From Staphylotrichum longicolle (lineage: Eukaryota; Ascomycota; Sordariomycetes; Sordariales; Chaetomiaceae), in NCBI GenBank assembly GCA_019096155.1, contig JAHCVI010000001.1, positions 4,526,001-4,590,000 on the forward strand: 64,000 bases of DNA, written 5' to 3'. This document shows positions 28,101-35,995 of the stretch, in pieces. The notes under the pieces are model-generated. The model was not told the DNA's origin. It did not search any database and saw nothing but the letters and a program-made list of their open reading frames with translations. Both the position numbers and the translations under genes were made by a program. Every line of letters starts with the position of its first letter. Position 1 is the stretch's first letter.

Positions 28101-31100
28101 AGATGGCCCGGGTTCGCTCCGAAATCGCCGCGATTCGAGGCCGCCTGGCCGACGAGCTCCCACACTACATGGTCCCCTCCGCGTGGGTCGTTCTTGAAAC
28201 CATGCCGGTTGTTGTGTCTGGCAAGCTGGACCGACAGAGAGTGGCAAGATGGGTCGAGGGCCTTCACGACAAGACGTACGAACAGATTGCAAACAGCCTT
28301 GGTCTCCACGCAGGAGAAGGAAGCGATGATGAAGGTCAAGTTACTGGGCCTGTTAAGACTTTGAGGGATATTTGGGCCAAGGAACTGAACCTTCCCGCGG
28401 ATCGCATCAAGCTCAACCAGCCGTTCCTCGGTCTCGGTAAGTTGCTCTCTCAGTTCTGCTTGGTGTCAGCGCATGTTGGCTAACTGAGATACCAGGCGGA
28501 GACAGTATTCGGGCCATGGGCGTAGTCTCTCGGGCTCGCAACGCCAAGATCAAGCTGTCCATCCAAGATGTTTCTCGGTCCAAGTCCATTGTCCACCTCG
28601 CCCAACTCGCCAAAGTGGCCCCCTCCTTGGCAAGCTCCCAGGGACCCAACCGGGAACAAACCGGACAAGCATTCGCTTTGTCCCCGATTCAGAGTCTGTA
28701 CCTGAGATCGGCCATCAAACACAACGATGACGCTCGTTTCAACCAGAGCTTCACCCTCGGTGTGTCCCGGAGTGTCACCATCCAGAGTATCAAGCAGGCG
28801 ATCGACTCCATCGTCCAACGCCACGCTATGCTTCGTGTGCGCTTTGCAAGAACTCAGACTGGCGGTTGGGAGCAACACATTGCAAAGGTAAAAGCCTAAC
28901 GAGTTCTCGTTCCGCTCTGGCAGCACACTGACGTGGAAATAGATGGGACCATCGACTTACAATTGCCTCGAGCACCAACTGAGCACCCAAAACGAAATGA
29001 CTCGCATCATGGCATCAGCACAAGCCGGGCTCAACATCGAACGCGGCCCTGTCTTCAGGGTCGACCTGTTTGACGTGGTGGGCCAAGACCATATCATCGT
29101 CTCCATGATTGCCCATCATCTCTGCATCGACATGGTCTCCTGGCGAATTATTGTGCAGGATCTGGCCCAAGGTTTGGAGACGGGTTCCCTGGCTGCAGAC
29201 ACTCCGTTTCCTTTCCAGTCATGGTGCGCTCAGCAGCTTGCTCACACCAAGACAATTACTGCTGATGCTCTACTGCCGTTCAAGGAGGGACCCTCTGATC
29301 TGGCCTACTGGGGCACGCAAGGGGCGCTCACCTACGGCAGGACCCAAACTGAGACGTTCAGTCTCGATGAGAACACAACAAAACTTGCTTTGGGAGACTG
29401 CCACAAGACTTTCAGGTCGGAGCCGATTGACCTTTTTCTGGCAGCCATTGCTCACTCGTTCGCGAGGACTTTCCGGAACCGAAACGTACCAACGCTGCAC
29501 ATTGAGAGCCACGGGCGTGAATCCCCCGAGGGATCCGACATCGACCTCTCTCGCACTGTCGGGTGGTTCACCACAATCTGTCCCCTGGTCATCCCTGTGC
29601 GTGCGACAGAAAGCGACGCGGTCGACACTCTGCGCCGGACCAAGGACACGAGGCGCAACATCAAAGAACACGGCAGACCGTACTTCGCCAACAAGTACCT
29701 TTCGGGAGCGGCCGCTGCAGAATGGGCCCCGATGGAGGTTTTGTTCAACTATCTCGGCGGCGGCGTCGGAGTGCAGCAATCCGAGCAAACCGATTCGCTG
29801 ATCCGCCAGGTCGACCTCGACGAGATCCAAAATCTCGATACCATCAGCATGGCCGACGTTGGACCCCAAACCAGGAGACTTGCTCTGTTTGAGATCTCGG
29901 CCATCGTTGTCAACAACAAGCTGCAGTTCAGTTTCGTATACGACAGCAGCCTCGACCAAGCAAGCGATGTACGCAAGTGGATCGGCGCCTGTCAAAGCAC
30001 ACTTCAGGAAATGACCCAGGTCCTGTCGCGACGCCCTGCAGAACCAACTTTGAGCGACTACCCCCTTCTTCCCTTGACATATGACGGCCTCCACACGCTG
30101 ACCGAGGTCGTCCTTCCGCGTGTCGGCATCAATCGCGCATCCGCCTTCTCCGAGGTTGAAGACATCTACCCCTGCACGCCGGTGCAAGAGGGCATGTTGA
30201 TCAGCCAACTTCGCAACCCGAGTGCCTACATCTTCCACGCCGTCTACCGCGTGCGGCACACCAACCAGAGTCACCGTCTAGATGCCGACAAAATTGCGCG
30301 GGCGTGGCAAAAAGTGGTCGATCGCCATGCCGCTCTCCGAACCGTCTTCATTGAGAGCGTGCGACGTGGCGGCGTGTTTGACCAAGTTGTCCTGAAGAGA
30401 GTCGACTCCGGGGCCATTCTCCTTCAGTCCCGCGATGAGAAAGCACTGGAAAAACTCAACCGAGTCAAGATACAGTCCGAACCGCAACTTCTCCATCGAC
30501 TTGCGCTCTGCACAACCGACAGTGGGGCCGTTCTCATGAAACTTGAAGTCAACCATGCCGCGATGGATGGTGGCTCGCTCGCACTTATCCTCGAGGAGTT
30601 GGCATCCGGATACATGGATACCCTGGAGGTCACTCCTGGACCTCTATTCAGCAACTATGTCCAGTACATCTGCAGTCTTCCCGATCAGGAGGACACCAAA
30701 CACTGGATGCGCTATCTCCGGGGTCTTCAACCCTGCTACTTCCCCAACCTCAACAGTAGCACCAGCACACTCGCCAGCGAGACTAGAAGTCTGCGCTCTG
30801 CCGCCCTCCAGTTCAGTCGTTATCGTGAGCTCCGACAGCTCTCCGAACGGACGCACGTCACCCTCGCCAACATAATGCACGCGGCCTGGGCCTTTGTGCT
30901 GCGCAAGTACACCGCGTGCGACGATGTCTGCTTCGGCTATCTCACAGCGGGCCGTGATGCGCCGGTTGAGGATATCAGCCGAACTGTCGGGACACTCATC
31001 AACATGCTCTGCTGCCGCGTCCAGATCTCTCGGTCGCAAACACTTGAAGACGTCTTCCGGATGGCGCAGGACCATCACCTTCAGAGCATGCAGTATCAGC

Positions 31101-33864
31101 ACTGCGCACTGGCACGGGTCCAACACGAGCTTGGCCTCGCCGGCAAGCCACTGTACAACACTTCGATTTCGACACAAAACCACTCGCAAGACACGGATAA
31201 GGAAAAGAAAACACTCTCATTCGACATGGAAAAGGCGCATGACCCCAGTGAGGTAAGGGGTGGCTCTCCCTAAGACAAAGTCCCATAGAGTGCTAACCAC
31301 AGCAAAAGTACGCCATCACGGTCAACATTGAGACTTCCAAATCTTCCGAAGGCGTTGTTTTCCGATACTGGTCCGACCATATCAGCGATGACCAAGTGCA
31401 GGAGGTGGCCCGTTGTATGAGTCGGGTTCTGGACGCCTTCATCAACCAGCCCACTCAAGCTGTTGGAGAACTCGATCTGGAACTCGACGGCCGCCAAACG
31501 ACAAGCGCCATTGAGTCATCGGAAAATCTGATGATCGAAAATCTGCAACAAGATTCAGGCTCGGGAACCCCAAGAAGCATGGATTCATCACGGAGAACAT
31601 CCTCTGACAATTCCCTGGAAACACCCGTCAATGGTGCGGTCGGGCAGGTCCCCCTGGATCAGACACTCCTTGCGCTGTGGAGTGCTCTGCTTAACCTACC
31701 GGAAGACTCAATCGCCGGCGAAGACAGCTTTTTCGACCTCGGAGGCGACAGCATAACGGCCATGAAACTTGCTGGTGAGGCCAGAGACTGCGGCCTGCCA
31801 CTTACAGTCGCAGATGTCTTCCGCAACCCGTCCTTTGACCACATGGCTTCCAGTGTTCGCGCAGCTGCGAATATGCAAGCCATCGATAGCAAGCTTGCCA
31901 AACATGGGACCGGAACGCTCACGTCACAATCTACAAGGAGTGACCTGTACGAACGCTTTTCACTCCTGGCGGCCTCCAATGTCGATGCGTTCCTTCAGAC
32001 CAGCATCGTCCCACAAGTCTGCGTTTTCAGAGGCGGCATCTCGGACGTGCTCCCAGCAACCGACTTCCAATCTCTGTCCGTTGCAGGCGCCCTCCTCCAG
32101 TCCCGCTGGATGCTCAATTACTTCTACCTAGACGGCGAAGGGCCCCTGAACCTGGGCCAGCTCAAGCGCGCTTGCTTCCGACTCGTGCAGGCGTTTGACA
32201 TTCTACGCACCGTCTTTGTTCCTTCGGGCGGTCGCTTCCTTCAGGTTGTCTTGCGCACTCTTCGGCCCGCTTTCCATGTCATTGAGACCGATGAGCCTCT
32301 GGATGAGTTTACAGTGGAGCAAGGAGGAGAGCCGCGCCTCGGCGAGCCGTTCGTTGAGTTCACTGTAGTCAAGCATCGGCTCAGCTCGCGTCACAGGCTT
32401 TTCCTGCGCATCTCACATGCGCAGTATGACGGGGTGTGCTTCCCCAAGATCCTGAGCGCACTCCAAGCCGCCTACCGCGGCGAGACCGTCACTCGTCCGC
32501 CCTCTTTCGCGAACTATCTGCGTGCTTCCGCTGGGTCGTTGACCTCGGAACACTATCAACACTGGAAGAAGCTTCTCGAAGGATCATCCATGACCGAAGT
32601 GGTGCGTCGCCAGGGTCCAAATTACCACAGAAACGCCACAGGTACAGCAACTGCCTGTCTGAAGAAGACAGTCCGCATACCAGCCGTGGACTCGGGCCAC
32701 ATCACCACCGCCACTGTCGTCAAAGCTGCATGGGCGTATGTGCTCGCGCAGGTCTCGGCGAGCACCGACGTCGTCTTTGGGCACACCATCAGCGGGCGCA
32801 ACGCCGCTGTTGAGGGTGTCGGAAACATGGTCGGGCCATGCCTCAACCTGGTGCCAGTGCGCGTACAGTTTGGCAACGAACCCGACTGCACGGCTAGACA
32901 ACTCCTCCGTCAGGTCCAGGATCAGCAGGTTGCGAACATGTCGCATGAGGTGCTTGGCTTTCGTGAAATCATCCGGCATTGCACCTCATGGCCCCGGTGG
33001 ACTTACTTCAGCTCGACTGTGCAGCACCAAAACGTGGACCAAAGCGGCTCAGTGCGTCTCAGAGACATCGACTACCAGGTTGGATGTGCCTCGGCCGCGC
33101 AGGAGGACTTTGCCGATTTCTCGGTTCTCTCACAGCCACTCGCCGACGATGACATGTACGAAATCATCCTCAGCTTTGCTGAGAACGGAGCCATTCCCCG
33201 TAACTTTGCCGAGAGCGTTCTCGACATGCTGTGCGATGCCGCACATCTCTTCGCCAGCAACCCCGAAGCGGTCCTATCCTCCGCTGCGGAACTCCGAGAC
33301 AAACCGCAACAGATGCCCTTCGAAGAGAACTCAACATCATCTGCAGAAGACGACAACGAAAATGACAATGCTTTGCATGCCGCTTCCAAACTCCAACATC
33401 TCAGCCATGCCCAGCTGCTCAACCTCACCACACTCGTCAGCACGGCATGGCACCAAGTTCTGGGTCACGACTCGGACCAACAAACAACAACAGCAACAGA
33501 CGGAACCAAGGCGACAGAACCGATCGACTTGGACACATCCTTCTTCGCTTTGGGCGGCGACATCATCGGCCTGGCGCAGCTCGCTTGGCTGCTCGACCAG
33601 CGGGGCTTCACGGCGCCGCGCCTCGAGGACCTGGTCGACAACCCGACCGTGCGTGGGCACATGGCCCTCCTCGCAAAGGGGATCGCCCCGGCCCGCGACG
33701 CCCTTGCTGTCAAGGTGCCGGCGGAGGTGCGGAAGGCGGCGACTTTCCCTGTGATGCAGAAGATCACGAGGGTGGATTCATCGTTGAAGTTGGCGAAGGC
33801 GTTGGGGGTGGTGAGGAGGAGGTTTATGAAGAGGAAGGGCGGGGATGTGGTGGCTGTTGCGTAG
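8889..33864 (+). CDS. Giant hexamodular-type NRPS (NPS4/Pes1/NRPS4-like), about 8,000 residues
   Basis: Ten exons: 8889-9383, 9501-9935, 9994-10302, 10362-18396, 18484-18555, 18985-21351, 21404-28436, 28496-28887, 28943-31252, 31309-33864. The ATG at 8889 follows CAATAATC; stop TAG is at 33862. Domain order is half C, A1-T1-E1, C2-A2-T2, C3-A3-T3-E3, C4-A4-T4, C5-A5-T5-E5, C6-T6, C7-T7. All A domains carry the P-loop (SGSTGKPKG or close variant). Six T domains have GGDS; T7 has GGDI. E domains at residues about 904, 3597 and 6308 have HHxxxDxxSW. The product should be a D-L-D-L-D-L peptide with five A domains, probably released by the terminal C domain. Intron joins agree in frame except inside exon 7, where the frame moves by +1 near 22,950-22,990. 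Family assignment rests on recalled architecture, not on a search. Confidence 0.95.
13260..16480 (+). other. NRPS module 2: C2 - A2 - T2 (L residue)
   Basis: C2 begins with YPASPIQQGLLL at about 13290 and has active-site SHAIMDG at about 13687. It follows an E domain, so it should accept a D donor (DCL type). A2 spans about 14646-16180 with FTSGSTGKPKG and the A10 lysine in SSGKLDRR. Its specificity residues read DNELAGQIN plus lysine; the Asn after the first Asp and the Glu set it apart from the other four A domains. T2 has FFGDGGDS with serine at 16362-16364. No epimerase follows, so the residue should stay L. Confidence 0.82.
16600..21840 (+). other. NRPS module 3: C3 - A3 - T3 - E3 (D residue)
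   Basis: C3 starts with YPCTPLQAGLV at about 16660 and has HHALYDGWS at about 17019. A3 is split by two introns, 18397-18483 and the unusually long 18556-18984, which lie either side of the P-loop SGTTGKPKG. Specificity residues read DAILIGAVV plus lysine. The A7-A8 hinge is atypical (see findings). T3 has LGGDS with serine at 20253-20255. E3 has HHLVVDVVSW at about 20837 and NEGHGRE at about 21245, and is interrupted by intron 21352-21403. Confidence 0.82.
18556..18984 (+). other. Unusually long (429 nt) intron within NRPS A3
   Basis: Donor GTAAGA follows the codons for GKPKGTI, and acceptor CTAG precedes SHAAFCSG. A CTAACG branch-like site lies close to the acceptor. The other NRPS introns are 52-117 nt. 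The splice restores the expected A-domain sequence in phase, so the boundaries are well supported. The interior is T-rich and shows no similarity I recognise. Confidence 0.8.
21900..25160 (+). other. NRPS module 4: C4 (frame break) - A4 - T4 (L residue)
   Basis: C4 has YPCSPMQRGLLL at about 21943 and intact SHAISDG at about 22330. After the LFNTAF motif the frame must move by +1, somewhere in about 22,950-22,990, to continue into A4. A4 spans about 23267-24850 with FTSGTTGKPKG and TAGKLDRR; specificity residues read DAMLVGAVV plus lysine. T4 has FFRLGGDS with serine at 25040-25042. Everything downstream of the break is well conserved and continuous, which argues for a small intron or a sequencing error rather than a dead gene. 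Confidence 0.8.
25210..30070 (+). other. NRPS module 5: C5 - A5 - T5 - E5 (D residue)
   Basis: C5 has YPCSALQEGLV at about 25290 and HHALYDGWS at about 25656. A5 spans about 26646-28240 with FTSGSTGRPKG and VSGKLDRQ; specificity residues read DAMLVGGVL plus lysine. T5 is interrupted by intron 28437-28495, which splits a codon inside the GGDS motif; its serine is at 28504-28506. E5 has HHLCIDMVSW at about 29113 and ESHGRE at about 29503, and is split by intron 28888-28942. Confidence 0.82.
30110..31880 (+). other. NRPS module 6: C6 - T6, adenylation domain missing
   Basis: C6 begins with YPCTPVQEGML at about 30170 and has NHAAMDGG at about 30551, so the second catalytic His is kept. Intron 31253-31308 sits in the DPSE/Y linker; a second possible acceptor at 31302 would add two residues. 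Only about 65 low-complexity residues separate the end of C6 from T6, so no A domain or recognisable remnant remains. T6 is intact (FFDLGGDS, serine 31750-31752). It must be loaded by another A domain, perhaps A5, or by a separate enzyme. That loading route is inference. Confidence 0.82.
31930..33864 (+). other. NRPS module 7: C7 - T7 with degenerate carrier motif
   Basis: C7 has DVLPATDFQ at about 32046 and SHAQYDG at about 32411, a motif layout seen in terminal condensation domains that release or cyclise the peptide. T7 (about 33420-33680) has FFALGGDIIGLAQ, so isoleucine (codon 33562-33564) replaces the serine that would carry phosphopantetheine. T7 should therefore be unable to carry a substrate. 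A short basic tail (RRRFMKRKGG) ends the protein. Release by C7 is inference from position and from the known role of fungal terminal C domains. Confidence 0.8.
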
Positions 33865-34363
33865 GGGTATTTTGTCTGGGGAATTTGGGGCCGGGGGGGT
33901 TGGGATGATGCCGTCAGTTTTGCTCTTTAATGATTGACGACTGGCGTTGGGAGCTTTGGAGTATGGAGTGATGGAGTTGGCTTGTTGGCTTGGTGGCTTG
34001 CTTTGGCTTGAGTTTCTTTTTGGTGCGATCGTTCAATCTCCTATTTGTGACTAGTATGATTCCGGGGAGGGTCTTCACCGATGTTGTGGTTTGTTTTTTT
34101 GGAGTTCAATCTATCGATCTGTTCTTATGTCGACATATGTTGTCTTAGCTTTGAACTGGAAACAAACGGAATTTACCTGCCTTCATCTAGAAAAACTGTC
34201 TGGGAGGAGTGTATAACATGGAAATCCTTGATACTATTGTCTCTGGGGGATCCATGTCAGCTCGATTCAGGGGTTACTCCACCAGACCCTCACCATGATT
34301 TCTCTCAGCCCCCACAGACCCCATCAAGCCAATTCTGACTGCCACATAACAACAGTAGCCAAG
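33865..34363. other. Intergenic, 3' flank of the NRPS
   Basis: T-rich sequence after the NRPS stop codon, likely carrying its 3' untranslated region. No gene is supported here. Confidence 0.5.
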
Positions 34364-34435
34364 GACGGATGGTCGAGTGGTATCAGCTTCGGTTCACGCA
34401 ATCGAGAAGGTCCCAAGTTCGACTCACAATCCACC
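34364..34435 (+). pseudogene. Degenerate tRNA-like sequence (Ser/Leu-type relic)
   Basis: The segment opens GACGGATGGTCGAGTGG, which fits the acceptor and A-box of fungal tRNA-Ser/Leu genes. It contains AGTTCGACTC, a near B-box. GGAT can pair with ATCC near the ends, but the first acceptor pairs fail, the T-stem does not pair, and there is no convincing anticodon arm or long variable arm. I read it as a decayed tRNA copy 50 bp upstream of an intact tRNA-Asp. A tRNA covariance-model scan would settle it. Confidence 0.45.
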
Positions 34436-34485
34436 CGAGGCAGCAACCCCTCCCACACCCTACCATGAATGCAAACATTCATACG

Positions 34486-34567
34486 TCTTCCGTAGTATAG
34501 TGGTCAGTATGTGAGCTTGTCATCACCGGCATCGCTCGAGACCCGGGTTCAATTCCCGGCGGGAGAG
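34486..34567 (+). tRNA. tRNA-Asp (GTC) with a 10-nt intron
   Basis: The acceptor stem TCTTCCG pairs with CGGGAGA (one G-U) and is followed by discriminator G. The T arm is CCGGG-TTCAATT-CCCGG. The anticodon stem TGAGC pairs with GCTCG around loop TTGTCA...C, giving anticodon GTC at 34519-34521. A 10-nt intron (34523-34532) lies one base 3' of the anticodon, the canonical position. A-box TAGTATAGTGG and B-box GGTTCAATTCC are both present. Confidence 0.9.
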
Positions 34568-35224
34568 AGCCACAGTGGAAGTTATCTTTTGGCTGTTTGC
34601 AGCTCGTTTGCCTTTTGTCCCTTTTTGGTTAACTAGTGATTTATTAGACACATCTTGAAAGTGGTAGGCCGCAAGTGCCAGCATCAAATGAGGGCGGCGT
34701 AGGCAACAAGCAGACAACCCAAGGTAACAAAGATCCGCCAAAAACGAAACAATGGCACGAAATATGACTATCAGTCAAAAGTCAGGTACCTTACGTACGG
34801 CATCGAAGCCACTTTCGTCAATTGAAACTAGCATATCAGTATACCTACAGAGATGTTTTCAGATATACCGCCGAATCGGATTTGTGGTGCTTGTCAGACC
34901 GTGACTTGTGTGACCACACAAAGAACCCTGCAGAGGACTTTATTTTCGGTCTACCAGATATAGCACCCGGCAGACTGCAAGCATCTTCATAGGCTATGAG
35001 GGGCATGTTCCGCGGGCAAGCTTTTCCAGGTCATGAATTTATCCCCAAGTGATGAGGGGCAACATCTAACACCCGTTCTCCTCTCCACCTTACTCCAACT
35101 CCGTCCCATCAAGTACCAGTCAAAGCCCTAGCGGAGCTTGAAAGCGCCCAAGTCTGCTACCAGATTTGGTTCAACGAAGTTCACCATATCCTATCGTAAA
35201 AGTCCCCAACGCAACCAAACGACG
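34568..35224. other. Intergenic region upstream of the cupin gene
   Basis: No gene is supported. The final 150 bp are pyrimidine-rich and probably include the promoter and leader of the cupin gene. Confidence 0.5.
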
Positions 35225-35845
35225 ATGTCCGAGGCCACCTCCAACCCATTCCCCAAAAGCCCGCTCGGCACTCCCAACCGCTACACCACCACCCACGACC
35301 CAGCCACCAACAAAGCCATCTTCTCTCGCACCCTCCCGGAGCCCGTCCCCGGCTACGGCGCCGCCGGCATGGTCGTCTTCGACACGTACAAGACCTTCAC
35401 CCACCCTTTCACCATGTCGGACGAGAGCGACATCGCGCTTCTGCAATCCCACCCTTCCCCCGCCAATCCTCCTCCGGCCTCTTCATCCGGAGCTTCCCCC
35501 GACAAAATCTGGTTTCCGGCGCCCGGCGAGACACTACTCCGGTACTGCGACTGGGCGCCCGGCGAGACGCTCGCCTTCCACCGGACCGAGACGCTGGACC
35601 TGGGGGTGTGCGTGTCCGGCCGGATGGAGCTGACGCTGGATTCCGGGGAGGTGAGGGTGCTGGCGCCCGGGGACACGATCGTGCAGCGGGGCACAAAACA
35701 CGCGTGGCGGAACCCCAGCGAGACGGAGTGGGCGCGGGTGGTGTTCTTCTTGCTTGGGGCGGAGCCGGTGAGGGTCGGAGGGGAGGTGATGGGGGAGGAG
35801 ATTCCGTGGTCGGGCGATGTGGAGGGGAAGGTGAAGGAGGAATGA
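35225..35845 (+). CDS. Small cupin-fold protein
   Basis: A single-exon protein of 206 residues; ATG at 35225 follows CCAAACGACG. The C-terminal half forms a cupin barrel: CDWAPGETLAFHRTETLDLG (cupin motif 1, one His and downstream Glu), then the glycine-rich turn SGRMELTLDSG and LAPGDTIVQRGTKHAWRN (motif 2 with its His). Such proteins are soluble and usually bind one metal; many fungal members have no defined reaction. It sits between the NRPS and the PDR transporter, so it could act on the peptide or protect the cell, but that is inference from position only. The first 60 residues look disordered and Pro-rich. Confidence 0.85.
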   Translation: MSEATSNPFPKSPLGTPNRYTTTHDPATNKAIFSRTLPEPVPGYGAAGMVVFDTYKTFTHPFTMSDESDIALLQSHPSPANPPPASSSGASPDKIWFPAPGETLLRYCDWAPGETLAFHRTETLDLGVCVSGRMELTLDSGEVRVLAPGDTIVQRGTKHAWRNPSETEWARVVFFLLGAEPVRVGGEVMGEEIPWSGDVEGKVKEE

Positions 35846-35995
35846 TGCCTCAGAAGTGGTCAAGGGGCTAATAGGGGGTATTGTTAACGTATTACAGTTG
35901 TTTTCCTCTATATCTATCTACCTTTTTATTTGTCAACAGAAACCCTCGCTGGTATCAATGCTCTACAATAACTTGAAGCAAGAACTTTGCATCGC

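Noticed and set aside
31303..31308. Alternative acceptor at 31302 for the C6 intron
   Set aside because: It would insert two residues in the DPSE-Y junction, which the paralogous C2 and C4 do not have; the acceptor at 31308 fits better.
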